From positions 14,405,616 through 14,469,615 of the forward strand of contig CM028333.1 in NCBI GenBank assembly GCA_016647705.1: 64,000 bases of DNA, written 5' to 3'. The position numbers and the translations under genes were made by a program. Origin of the DNA: Eucommia ulmoides. Lineage: Eukaryota > Streptophyta > Magnoliopsida > Garryales > Eucommiaceae. Numbering within the stretch: the first letter of the stretch is position 1; each line of letters starts with the position of its first letter. Below the pieces are notes generated by a model, which made no database searches, was not told the origin of the DNA, and was given only the letters and a program-made list of their open reading frames with translations. Of this stretch, positions 22,847 through 34,429 are shown piece after piece.

Positions 22847-24003
22847 AGGGCGATTACCAATGAGTCTCAAAAAGTGACCGAAACTACCAAATAAACCCGC
22901 TATTTTTTTTTTTTTAACCGAGCAATCCTTATGACATTTTTGTGACTAAAATACTTCTATTTAATGCACTGCTTCATAATCATCATGTAATCACCTCCCC
23001 CTTATGTGGAACTAAATTAGGTAATAAAAGACCAACTCTAGATGGAACAAAAGTTTTATTTTGATCTTAATTCGAATGTGAAACAATAAATTTTTGCACA
23101 ACAATTATGTTTGATTAATTCTCTTTAAAATGAGATATCAATCACATTTTTTGGAGTTGTTTATTGGAATGAGTGTGAATGTTACATGTAACATTTAGTA
23201 CTACATCATGTTACATGTAACGTTAAAACCAACTCAAAACCAAAACTCACCCAAAAGTTAATAACTACACCATGTTACATGTAACATTCATGTAACACCA
23301 ATGTTATGTGTAACATTAAAACCAAACCAAATCTAAATCAAAATCAAAAGGTTAGTAACTACACCGTGTTACATGTAATATTCATGTAACATCAATGTTA
23401 TGTTATATTACTGTATTTTCTATTTATATTTGCGTGTTCAACGTGACATCTAATCCAATTGAAATGACATGATAAAGTCCGCATCATATCTGATAATAAC
23501 TCCTCGTTCTTTGCATACAGAATTTAACATTACCTGTATTGAATTGTATTTTATGTAAATGTTACATGTAACATCTTATAGTTTGTGGAAACTAAAAATT
23601 CTAGAAATAACATATTACATGTAATATGAATGTAAAAGTTGAAACTAATGGAAAAAAAAATAGTGAATTTGATATCATTTTGAAAATCTTGTTTAGACGA
23701 ATCTAAATATATAATTAAATTGAAAAAAAAAAAAAAAAAAAAAAACTAACTGTGTACAACAATAGTTATTTTTATTTTAATAAAATGATTTGTTGAATAT
23801 GGAAACTCCACATCCTTATTATAGAATCTTCATTACCGCATATAACGCGAGAATAAATTTGTCAACAAGAAATGTACGGACTACGGTTTTGGGATTGCAC
23901 TATGCATGAAAACTGTGAAAGAGGATTGCGTTGTTCACTAGTTAAGTAACGGATTTTGTTGGTAGATTAGTGATTAATATGGGTCCATGAGGTAATTTTC
24001 CCT
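22847..24003. mobile_element. MULE-like non-autonomous element with palindrome array
   Basis: The left end, GGGCGATTACCAATGAGTCTC then ACCAAATAAACCCGC, is mirrored at the right end, which read inward gives GGGAAAATTACCTCATGGACCC then CTACCAACAAAATCCG. The flanks TTTTTTAAA (22838-22846) and TTTTTTCAA (24004-24012) match at 8 of 9 positions, the target-duplication length of Mutator-like elements. There is no transposase. The interior holds several GTTACATGTAAC palindromes (separate entry). Confidence 0.45.
23181..23625. repeat. Array of TTACATGTAA palindromes
   Basis: The 12-bp palindrome GTTACATGTAAC is at 23181-23192, 23210-23221 and 23274-23285 and again at 23561-23572. One-base or two-base variants are at 23368-23379 and 23614-23625. 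Half-sites (CATGTAACA, TGTTATGTGTAACA) fill the spaces. Non-coding. Confidence 0.85.
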
Positions 24004-24012
24004 TTTTTCAAT

Positions 24013-26130
24013 TCTTACTCTCTATTTTAATGGAAAAATTGAGGTTCTTAATAAAGATATAAGGTTTCTAAACTACAAATATTTCTCATTAAAATATGGA
24101 TTAGTCGAACGCATCATGCCGATGTAGAGTAATGCACTTTAAGATCGCACGATAAGTGATTAGTAAAATTTAAAATAAAATAAAAAATACATGAATTCAT
24201 TAATCTAAGAGATTATACGTTTAAATATAATTAAAAATTAAAATTGTTATTTTTTATTTTTTATTTTTTATTTTTTATTTTTTATATGGATATATAGAGA
24301 TGGATGAACAGCATGCAAACACAAAAAGTGCAATGAATGAAATACGCCTAGCTTTAAATAAAGCCGAAAAAACATACTAATTATTATGAGATATATATAT
24401 ATATATATATATATGCCCAAACGCAACTTGGTCTGACTACAGACAGATGCATGATTAATGTTACTAGGATGCGTCTTTCACATTTATGGTTTGTAGTGCG
24501 TATTTATTTCATATAAGGATCTTTAAATTTATAAATATAAAAAATATTAAATAATAAAAAATAAAAATAGTTAATAAAATATGTTTAAACGAAAATTTTT
24601 TATTCAAATATTTCATTTTTTCCAACTAAATTATTAAGTGGGTTGAGTAGACTGAACGGTGATGAGGATGGTTTCATGATCTACAAGATACATATAACAA
24701 GAAAAAGTAATAGGTTTGTGTTGAACAAGTCTCTATATAATATTAGATAATTGAATATCGGATGATGGGATTAAATAAGTAAGTCCATGTTTAGGAATAA
24801 ATAGTCTCATGAGAGATCTGATACACTGATAATTATTTGGTATTAAATAAGTCCCCTTAGAGATCAGTATGATCCTTAATACGTAATCAGTTAAGATACA
24901 GCGAAAATGAAGAAATTTCGGTAAGCTTTCAGTGTATAAATATAGTGATTTTCAGGTTTCGATACACAATTCTAATATCACTAAATTCTTAATTAACTTA
25001 TTCTGGATATTTGACATATATCACATATCTTAAATATTTTTTCCTAAATTTTGTAGGTATTGATTAGAGAATTAAGAGTTGAAAGTATCGTGAATTTTTT
25101 AACAATATCAAGTGGTATAACAAAAATTAAATTTAGATAATTGAAATATTGCACAAATTCAATCTCAACTCTTTATTTTTTAAAATCCAATCTAGACCGT
25201 TAAATATTATCACACTTAAATAAAAATCCGTTGGTATCCTTTTTAATTTTAAAAAAAAAAAAATTAAGAAAAAAACAGATAAATGTACGAACACGACTTG
25301 GTAAAAAAAATCCATTATCCAAAGAGGAGAGAGAGAGAGGGAAAAGAGGTTTGATTGCACTTGTAGAGAGAGAGAGAGAGTTTTGTTTTGATTGCATTTT
25401 CTGTCAAACATAAATGCTAATTCAGAGGAGGCATGGTTTTCAGTGCCCTCAGTTGAATGGTTAAAACACAGGCACAGGTCGCTCTCGAACGCAAAACAAC
25501 AACGCACAAACAAACATCAACCACCCTCTCTCTCTCTCTCTCTCTCCTCTTTCTCTCTCCTGTCACTCTCTCTCTCTTCTTTCTCTCTCTCGTCACTCAG
25601 TTTTAATATGAGAATCATCACAATCGTCAGCAGCTATCAGCAGTTTGCCACAGATTTCTTTTCCCTTCCCCCCTTTCATTGATTCAGTGAGACCAATCAC
25701 ATATAGTTGGAATGAACCCCATTTCCATGTTTATAAAACTGATTCAGATCCTTTGAGTTGAGGGGAAGAGTTGCATAAATTTTGTTACTTGGATTTATTA
25801 CAGTAGTAACCCCTCCTGTTTGATATAAATATTTGTTTAAATATTCTAACTTCAAATCGTATCAAGTGGAATAATTCATTTGAATTATATAGTGGTCTAA
25901 GAATTCTCAAGTGATCAATATGGAGTGAAAAAATAATTTGACTACAAGAATTATGAGAAATGTGTAATCCTGACTTGTATGAAAATTTATCACTAGTTCG
26001 TTCTTAAGTGCAATTCCCGATTTGAACAAATAATTTGACTATAAGAATGATGAGAAATATACAATCCTGACTTGTATGCATGATTTGACTACGAGACAAT
26101 GAAATACGAATTCTCATAAATTTGGCTTTT
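24013..26130. other. Intergenic DNA with microsatellites, no gene seen
   Basis: Contains a TTTTTA-type repeat (24249-24285), an (AT)n tract (24390-24412), GA repeats (25325-25380) and a CT-rich block (25521-25600). The CT-rich block could be a leader of an unannotated transcript, but nothing after it encodes a recognisable protein. Confidence 0.45.
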
Positions 26131-26138
26131 TAAACATC

Positions 26139-26330
26139 TTATTTGTCTCCTCGGGTGAGCAATTTAATGTCTCCAGTCACAATAAGACACAATTGACGAT
26201 CTTGCAAGAAGATTGACATCTCTTGAGCAAACAAGATGTAGTTCGACCCATCGAGGATAGTGGTAATGGCATGTGGTGAGTCTGATCTCTCCAAATTGAG
26301 GCAAAAACTACATAAATATAAGATAAACTG
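26139..26330 (-). pseudogene. Copia gag remnant
   Basis: The minus strand reads ITTILDGSNYILFAQEMSIF, then L-x-D-R-Q-L ... I-V-T-G-D-I-K, the start of the Ty1/copia gag (UBN2/DUF4219-type) region, where 'L-x-G-x-N-Y-x-x-W' is conserved (Trp is Phe here). Gag would build the virus-like particle. The frame stops at 26139. Downstream pol is absent. The leader to 27190 and an LTR remnant lie upstream on the same strand. Confidence 0.6.
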
Positions 26331-27066
26331 TATTATGAGAATCTCGAATCGAAAAGCGGAGCCCAAAAACATAATAAAGACGTTGGGAAGCCCTAGATAC
26401 CTGTCCAAATTGAGTGAAAATCGGTCAAAAATAACCTAAACTGGCCAAAAGAAGTAATGAGTTGAACCAGTGACATGGCAGGTGAATAACCAAAGGGAAA
26501 TGACGTGGCAAATCAGTGGTTGACATGGCATTAACACATATTTAACGTGATAGAACTGAAAGGTCTTTGTGCTGATGTCGCACAGATGTAGCAGCTACTG
26601 TGGTGTAAAGGTGGCAGTTGCGTGGCGCGGGAGCTGACGCAAATGATGACGTGGTTGTTGACATGTCGATGTTATGTTGGTTGAGGTGGCTGCTTACATG
26701 AACCTTAATGCTAACGTGGAGTACACATGGCTAGGGCTATGTGGACAAGCCTGGTGGCGTGTGAAACAGAACGATAGAGTAGTCGAACTTTTCTAATCAC
26801 ATGTGTGGGCGTGTGTAGCGTCTGTTATTGGTGTGGTTGGTGTCAATGTCTTCGTCTCTTTGAGACGATTTTGATGTTATGGTGGTTAATTATGTAGGAA
26901 GGACAGTGGAGCTTGTAGGTGATGACAAAATTGATGGCCATTCCACAAGCTTCTGGCGATGCGTGGAGGCGCATTAAAAGTGTTTCGGCTTGTCTCTAAT
27001 GGCATTGGACTCAATTTTCCGAGATGAGTCTTCTTGTGGTAGTGGAGTATTTTGTGTTAGGTTGTT

Positions 27067-27156
27067 GAGCGGTAAAACAAAATGTTATAGGCAGCGGTGT
27101 CGCCTATAACAAAATGTTATAGGCAGCGGTAAAACAAAATGTTATAGGCAGCGGAA
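27067..27156. repeat. Small tandem and inverted repeat
   Basis: The unit AAAACAAAATGTTATAGGC followed by AGCGG occurs about three times, and an inverted piece (CGCCTATAAC) lies between copies, so the block can fold on itself. It sits in the leader of the copia remnant. Confidence 0.6.
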
Positions 27157-27189
27157 TTTAGTAAGAACCGAACTAAGAAAAATTTGTTC

Positions 27190-27315
27190 TTAATACCATG
27201 TTAAAATAATTGAGAGGCAAAATATTGAGAGAGAATATGAGATAATTGTATCTTTCAAACATATCAATACAATCATTTCATATTCTCTCTCAATATTCCT
27301 CCTCCCAAATATTCC
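27190..27315 (-). repeat. Copia LTR end with primer-binding site and long hairpin
   Basis: On the minus strand an LTR-like sequence ends TTATTTTAACA at about 27202, immediately followed by TGGTATTAAGAAC, a degenerate initiator-Met tRNA primer site. The LTR contains a near-perfect inverted repeat with 30-nt arms, AATATTGAGAGAGAATATGA and its complement (27219-27294), around a short loop. Confidence 0.5.
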
Positions 27316-28121
27316 AACCTAAGAAGCACGGATACTTGCTAGAGGATCGCCGTATCCGTGTCGGATACGTATCAGACATAGATACATAATGGATACGACC
27401 GGATACGTACAGGGAATTCCTAGTATATCAATAAATCAGAACTTTTTTATTTAAATGTATCTTCACTAAAGACTTGAATTAATTTAAGGAGAATAGATAG
27501 TTAAAATGAGTTGATGAAATATTTAGGATGAAAGATTTCACATCCTTATTTATCAAACAGTTTAGTTAAATAATATTTTGTGTCTTTTAACTTCTAAATA
27601 TGTACTTTATTTGCTAAATTTTTTATTTATTGTTCTTTTACATTAAAAAAATTAAAAATTGATATTGTGACTTTATCCACGAGAAATCCCTACTTCAATG
27701 AGAGTAAACTTGAACAGACAATAAAAGGTCGAGGGCTAATTCTGTAATTCTTTTTCAATTTTATTTGTTTTTACTATTGGAATCAAAGCAGGGAAAAAAG
27801 GTTAAAAAGGACACTGTCGTGCAACTTTGGAGCTTTTCTATTTCTTCTTTTGCTTCTCATGTCCTTGCTTTTATGTTAGATTCACGTGCGCTGCTTTTTT
27901 GAACTTTTTTTTTTTTTAATTTAATGGTAGCTTTTCTTTTCTTTTCTTGTTTTTGGATTTAAAGATTGTGTTTTATAATTTTCTAGTGAGTAATATTATT
28001 GTCTTTTCAGCTTTTTTCACATTTTTAACTCAAAAGGTCTTTTATTTTTTATTACTATTTTTTGGAAAATAAAATATTTTTATTTGAAAAAAAACAAGAT
28101 TAAAAAATATATTTGATATAA
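27316..28121. other. Non-coding DNA with GGATACG repeats
   Basis: 27325-27415 repeats GGATACG/CGTATCCG motifs (TCCGTGTCGGATACGTATC), a common plant dispersed repeat. The rest is AT-rich with no recognisable gene. Confidence 0.4.
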
Positions 28122-28620
28122 TCTATATAATAAAACAGGACGTACATGAACACCATAGATAAATCACAGTCGTTTTTTATCTCACAAAAAGAGAGGTCCA
28201 AATTGGTTCTCTAGATTAACATAAATATAAAAATATATTATATTTAATCTTATATATTTTATGCCTAATTAAGGAGATAGAATATATTTTTTCGATATAT
28301 ATAAATCTATAAGCAAAAATCATGAACATTAAATTTATGAAAATTTTAAAAATAATATATGAATACTAAATTTAGTAATAATAAAATTATTAATTTTATA
28401 AAAATTATTAATTTTATAAAAATTATAGAAATAATATATGCGCATTGAATTTAGTAATTAACTGAAATATTAAATTCATAAAAATGAATTAAAAATAATA
28501 TAAAAGAGAAAATATAATACATAGAAATTATGAACTTCAATTTACGAAAATTATAGAAATAATATATATGGACATTAAATTTAAGAAGAATATAAAATAT
28601 TAAATTTATAAAAATTAAAT

Positions 28621-28673
<53 letters not shown>

Positions 28674-29773
28674 CACAAAATTTATAAAATTTATGGAAAT
28701 TAAATTTATAAAATTATATAAATAATATATTGACGTTAAATTTAGTAATCATAATGAAAACATTAAATTTATAGAAATTTAATTAAAAAATTACATAAAA
28801 GAAAAAATGTAATATTTATAGAAATAATATATAGACATTAAATTTAGTAATAATACAAAAATATATAGAAACTAAATTAAAGAAATAACATAAAAGAGAA
28901 AATATAATATTAAAAAATTATAAATATTAAATTTACGAAAACTATACAAATATATATGGACATTAAATTTAGTAATAATATTGAAATATTAAATTTATAT
29001 AAATTAAATTAAAAAATAATAATATTAAAAGAATAAATATAATACACGATAAAATTGGACATTAAATTTATGAAATTATAAAAATAATATATGCACATTA
29101 AACTTATTATGGACAATAAATTTACGAAAATGATAGAAATGATACATGGATATTAAACTTAATAATAATATTGAAACATTAAATTCAAAGAAATTAAATT
29201 AGAGAAATAATATAAAAGATGAAATATAATGTATGAAAATTATGGACATCAAATTTATTTAATTAATATATGCAAATTAAATTTAATAATAATACTGAAA
29301 TATTAAATTTACAAAAATTAAAATAAAACAATTTAAAAGGGAAAATATAATATACGTAATATAATATACGAAAATTATTTATATTAAATTTATAAAAATT
29401 ATAAAAATAGTATATAAACATCAAATTTTGTAATAATAGTTAGATATTAATTTTTTATAAAATTAAATTAAAGAAACAATACAAAAGAGAAAATATAATA
29501 CACGGAAGTTATGAACAATAAATTTATGGAAATCATAGAAATAATATATGGATATAATTTACAGAAATTATAGAAATAATATATATACACATTAAATTTA
29601 GTAATAATATTAAAATATTTAATTTATTGAAATTAAATTTAAAAAAAATAACTTAAAAAATAATATAAAAATAAAATAAAATACACGAAAATTATGGACA
29701 TTAGATTTATGAAAATTATAGAAATAATATATGGAAATTAAATTTATAATAATATTAAAATATTAAATTGTCC
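28122..29773 (+). repeat. AT-rich tandem-like array (element A)
   Basis: Diverged repeats of the phrase 'GACATTAAATTTA ... AATAATATATGG ... ATTAAATTTA ... AAAATATAATA' about every 110-160 bp, with a (TA)24 run at 28624-28671. The same phrases form 40000-41510. Confidence 0.8.
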
Positions 29774-30215
29774 ATGTTGACCCAAAGAGCTACCCAAGGG
29801 AGGGTGAATTTGGTAGTTACAAAAAATTAACAATTAAATACTTAGACACTAATAATTAATTTTCCTAAATCAATTATTATCTTTATACGCAGCGGATATA
29901 TCTTTAATACTAAGTACATACTCAAACACAATATAAAGAATAAATCAATGCAGCACGTAAAAATTTATCATGGTTCAGTCAAGCTAATTTTGCCTACATC
30001 TAGTCCCTCAATCTTCACAGAGATTCGCAATCCACTAACCCCTTAATTCTTTTACAAGGTAGGAACCAAACTCTTACAATTCACGATTCTTTTACAAGTA
30101 TAGAATCAACCTTTACAATTTATGTTTTTCACAGACCAAGGATGAACCCTATCTTTTTATCAAACTAAAGATAAATCTAACACTCTCTCACTCATCCTTT
30201 TCACCAGAATGGATG

Positions 30216-30572
30216 TGTAAGACCCGACTTTTGCATGGGCATAATTTCTAATTGCATTTTAGAACATCTAAAAGTAATGAGGTTCATTATGGTATTTAAT
30301 ATTTATTTTAAACAATTTAGGAATGAATATGTTATTTAAAATATGATTTTAAAAAAAAAAAAAAAAAGGGGATATAATTAATATTTTCTTTATTTTAAGA
30401 GAGGTAATTAGTATAAATAAAAATAAATAAATAAAGTAATAATTGTGATTGAGATCATTTCCTTCCCAATGAAGGAAATGACCTCATATATATATTTGTT
30501 GAATGGTCAGGTGACGTCAAGTTGGTGTCATGTCCAACCTCGGGCGACAGGGGCCCGGGGAGAGGTGTGACA
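30216..30572 (+). repeat. Left LTR of the Tekay element (internally deleted)
   Basis: 357 bp. It has both ends of the right LTR but lacks its middle; the join lies in a short AT repeat before TTTGTTGAATGGTCAGGTGA. An 11-bp perfect stem (TCATTTCCTTC/GAAGGAAATGA, 30458-30483) and a TGACGTCA palindrome near the 3' end are shared with the right LTR. Confidence 0.9.
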
Positions 30573-30778
30573 CTTTTTGGTATCAGAATTTAGGTTATAG
30601 GTTCTGTAGACGTGCCAGATTATCTAGTCAGTAGTGGACCATGAGATAGGGTATCGATAGGTGAGTTTGATACGTGAGTGGTAGTTATTTTATTGGATTA
30701 AATAATATATTTGCGTTATGCACTATCGTTTGCCTTGTTAGCCCTGTTGCTCATTAAATTTTATTTCAGATTTTGAGT

Positions 30779-31965
30779 ATGGAGCGTGAAAATGAAAGTA
30801 CTGGGAGTACTGGACCCTAGAAGAAAAGGGATAGGACGTGGGAAAGCTTGGATGCCATTGAGCGAATTGTACGGGTTGTTGTGCAACTGACAAAGCAGGA
30901 GGCAAAAATGATAGAATGTTAGAAGGCCCAAACCGAAACAGCCACTTCTCAGGCTGTACTCTTGAAGAGATTCAAGGAATTGGACCCCCCCTCCCAGTTT
31001 TTACGGAAACTGTGGGTCCTGCTGATGCTAAAAATTGGTTGAGGAGCGTGGGGCACATATTTGAGGTAATGGGAATTACTGATGACACCCGAGTTCCTCT
31101 TACCACCTTCCAATTGAAAGAAGAGGCTAAACGTTGGTGGGAAGAAATGCACAGGTTAATTTCAGTTCCAGGCAAGGAGATTTCTTAGAATCAATTCGTT
31201 GCAATGTTTAATGAAAAATATTTTCTTGAATCCTATCGGTTCCAGATGGAGGAGAAATTCATATCACTGAAACAGGGAAAGATGGTCGTTTTGCAATATG
31301 AAATCAAATTTGATGCCCTATCCCAATTTACTTCTGATTTGGTGAAAACAGAAGAGGCAAGATATAGACGATTCCAGAAAGGACTTGATTTAGAAATACG
31401 TTCCAGTTTGACGGGCAGACAGATTAAGAGTTATGCGGAATTAGTAAACACGACGAAATTAATAGAGCAGGATGTACGAGAAACAGTCAAGAATTGCAAG
31501 CAGTATAAAAATAGTAGATTTGAGTTACCTAACAGATATCCAGGTGGCACTTCTCGATAAGCTGTAGTTCAACCGCCATTTGCTCAAGCCCCAACAACCG
31601 ATCAATCCGCTAGGAGCCGGGGTCCACGGCAATCATACTTCGGGCGATAGCAGAATGTATCCAAACCGAGTGTTGGCCAGCAAGGGCAGGGTAGGAGCCA
31701 GATGGTTAGTCGAGCTGGGATACATGTATGCTATCAATGTGGATCACTGGATTATTTCGCTAGGGACTGTCCCATAGGACTCCCAATATGTTTTCGATGT
31801 CATGAGTTAGGTTACATATCTTCGAATTGTTCGAAATTCTCTATTACATCTACACTTTCTGCGAGCAATGTGGGTAGTGTTGGCCCTAGCAGTGTTCAGG
31901 GGCATGGTAGAGAATCGATCGGTAGACCTCCAACTCGAGGTTGTGTATTTGCTACTACCAGGTAG
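30779..31965 (+). pseudogene. Tekay gag with two damaged zinc knuckles
   Basis: ATG at 30779 (MERENESTGSTGP) meets a stop after 13 codons. The capsid part reads on in 30916-31188 (F-Q-L-K-E-E-A-K-R-W-W-E) and 31204-31560 (F-N-E-K-Y-F ... F-x-x-L-K-Q-G). The nucleocapsid reads CYQCGSLDYFARDC and CFRCHELGYISSNC (about 31728-31835): two CCHC knuckles in which each histidine codon has become tyrosine (TAT, TAC). Gag would package element RNA. The stop at 31186 lies where Trp is expected (S-W-N-Q-F). Clearly inactive. Confidence 0.85.
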
Positions 31966-31986
31966 GATGCCCAAGCTATCCCGGAT

Positions 31987-32424
31987 GTGATTACAGGTAT
32001 CATGTCTTTATATGATAAAGATACACGTATACTTATTGATCTAAGTTCTACTCATTCATTTATTTCAGCGACTTTTATGATGCATGTAGATAAATTTCCT
32101 ACTTCTCTATCAAATAATATTATTATCTCTACTCCTATGAGCGAGTTCGTGTTAATAGATAATGCGTATAAAGATAGTTCGCTTTATATTGGTGATAGAG
32201 AATTGTCGGTGGATCTATTACCCCTGAGTATTCACAAATTTGATGCGATATTGGGTATGGATTTTCTATCCGGTTATCATGTTACAGTGGATTGTTTTAA
32301 AAAGGAAGTTATTTTTTGGGTTTCAGGCGAACCAGAGTTTGTATTTTCGGGGGACAGAATCATCACTCCTATCAGTTTGATTTCAGTACTGGAGGCCAGT
32401 AAATTATTAAAGAAGGGATGCTAG
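31987..32424 (+). pseudogene. Tekay aspartic protease
   Basis: Open frame of 145 residues. I-L-I-D-L-S-S-T-H-S-F-I occupies the active-site position, where the family has D-(S/P)-G-(A/S)-T-H-S-F. The Asp remains but the Gly is Ser, so catalysis is doubtful. The downstream F-D-A-I-L-G-M-D-F-L pattern is the second conserved block of this retropepsin family. It would cut the Gag-Pol polyprotein. Confidence 0.8.
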
Positions 32425-32469
32425 GGATATCTAGCGCATGTGATTGACATCAGTCATAATGAAGTATAG

Positions 32470-33731
32470 GTGGAGAATATCCCAGTGGTCGGGGATTTTC
32501 CTGATATATTTTCAAAAGAATTGTCAAGGATGCCAATGGATAGGGAAATTGAATTCACTATCGAGTTACTTCCAAGAACTTTTTCTATATCAATTCCACC
32601 CTATCGTATGGCGCCTACCGAGCTAAAGGAACTAAAGATTCAATTGCAAGATCTATTGGACCACGAGTTTATCAGACCTAGTGTTTTTCCGTAGGGAGCC
32701 CCAGTGTTATTTGTAAAGAAGAAGGATGGCACACTGAGGATGTGTATTGATTACAAGCAGTTGAATAAGGTGACTGTAGAAATTTTTAATGGACCTAACT
32801 CACTCTCAAAAGACGCCTTATAAGAGGAATATTGCCCTTAACTTTATATATAGCTCAAGATCAATTAACACAAGTGATGTGGGATTCAACACGCCCCCTC
32901 ACGCACAAGGTGGACTTTGACAAACCACTGCGAACGGATATCGAGAGGCCCAACACCAATGTAGGATTCAACACGCCCCCTCACGCGCAGGGTGGACTTT
33001 AATAAACCACTGCGAATGGATATCGGGGGGCTCATCATTGATGTAGGATTTAACACGCCCAACATCAAACAAAAGCCTAGCTCCGATACCATGTAGAAAT
33101 TTTAATGGGCCTGACTCACTCTCAAAAGACGCATTGTAAGAGGAGGATTGCCCTTAACTTTATATATAGCTTAGGATCAATTAACACAAGCGATGTGGGA
33201 TTCAACAACGAACGGATATTGGGAGACCCAACATCAATGTAGGATTCAACAGTAACGATTCGTAATAAATACCCGTTGGCTGGAATTAATAATCTGTTCG
33301 ACCAATTGCAAAAGGCCAAGGTATTTTTAAAAATAAATCTTCTATCGGGATATCATCAACTGAAAGTCAAAGACAGTGATGTGTCAAAGACGGTGTTTCA
33401 TACGAGGTATGGGCATTATGAATTTCTAGTTATGCCGTTTGGGTTGACAAATGCCCCTGCTGCCTTTATGGATTTGATGAATCGGATCTTCCAGCCTTAT
33501 ATATATCAGTTTATTATCTTGTTCATTGATGATATATTAATATATTCCCAAAATAAAGAAGAACATACAAAGCATCTCAAGATTGTGTTGCAGACTTTGC
33601 AAGAGAAGCAGTTGTATGCAAAATTCAGTAAATGTGAGTTTTGGTGGGATAGAGTTGTATTTTTGGCGCATGTTATCTCAGGGGATGGTTTTCAGGTGGA
33701 TCTAAAAAAAGTCGAAGCCATTGTTCAGTAG
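32470..33731 (+). pseudogene. Tekay reverse transcriptase, split by a TRIM
   Basis: The first part (32470-32774) runs F-P-D-I-F-S-K-E-L ... P-P-Y-R-M-A-P, a stop where Trp is expected before [12 protein letters not shown], then [12 protein letters not shown]. After the TRIM and its duplicated 5 bp it resumes at 33257 with I-R-N-K-Y-P-L and F-D-Q-L-Q, then [10 protein letters not shown] and the palm motif FIDDILIYS, whose aspartates are intact. The enzyme would make element cDNA. A TAG stop ends the segment at 33729-33731, again at a Trp position. Confidence 0.9.
32775..33251 (-). mobile_element. TRIM (miniature LTR retrotransposon) inside the Tekay RT
   Basis: 477 bp with termini TGTAGAAATT and GATTCAACA, flanked by GTGAC (32770-32774) and GTAAC (33252-33256), a 5-bp duplication with one G-to-A change. 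Terminal repeats are 32775-32891 and 33092-33251 (the latter has an extra 43 bp copied from the interior). On the minus strand a primer site, TGGTATCGGAGCT, directly follows the right-hand LTR (33091-33079) and a purine tract (GTGAGGGGGCG) precedes the left-hand one. It encodes nothing. Size and layout fit plant TRIMs. Confidence 0.85.
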
Positions 33732-34400
33732 GAAAGTCCGAAAAATGTGACCAAAGTTCGAAACTTCTTGGGATTAGCGGGTTATTATTGTCGGTTTGTA
33801 CAAGAATTTTTTGTTATAGTTGCCCCGTTAACTCGATTGACCCGCAAGGAATCTAAATTCGAGTAGACTGACAAATGTGAACAAAGTTTCCAGAAGCTGA
33901 AAAATAGATTGATATCTGGGCCAATATTTTCTCTCCCGATAGAAGGCGGTGGCTTTGTGATCTACAGTAATGCTTCACACTAGGGGTTAGGGTATGTACT
34001 GTTGCAACATGGTCACGTGATTACATATGCCTCCCGGCAATTAAAGAATCATGAGCGCAACTACTCGACACATGATTTAGAGTTGGTGGTAATTGTGTTT
34101 GCCCTGAAGCTCTAGAGACACTACTTATATGGCTAGACTTGTGAGATATACACCGACCACCAGAGTTTGAAATGCTTATTTACTCAGATAGAATTAAATC
34201 TGAGGTAGAGACGTTGGATAGAGTTAATCAAGGATTATGACTGCACTATCCACTATCATCCTGGAAAGGCCAATATTGTAGCAGATACGTGGAGTCGAAA
34301 ATCGACAGGTTCAATTGCACATCTTCAAGTTGTTCACACTAACCTATATGCTGAGCTGAGATCTCTACGAGTCTAGTTGGCGGTTAGTCAGACGACAAGG
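33732..34400 (+). pseudogene. Tekay RNase H domain
   Basis: With several TAG stops, the frame reads V-R-N-F-L-G-L-A-G-Y-Y-C-R-F-V, I-Y-S-N-A-S-H (catalytic Asp to Asn in the family's Y-x-D-A-S), the [13 protein letters not shown] block, I-Y-T-D-H-Q-S-L-K and H-P-G-K-A-N-I-V-A-D. RNase H removes template RNA. The Asn in the first acidic position and stops at Trp positions show decay. Confidence 0.85.
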
Positions 34401-34429
34401 TTGCTTGCGACTTTGACTTTGAGACCGAC

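Noticed and set aside
25392..25682. Open frame in CT repeats (poly Ser/Leu)
   Set aside because: Simple-sequence translation only; no following exon recognised.
28451..28678. Tyr/Ile-rich open frame
   Set aside because: Generated by the (TA)n run and AT array; no real coding signal.
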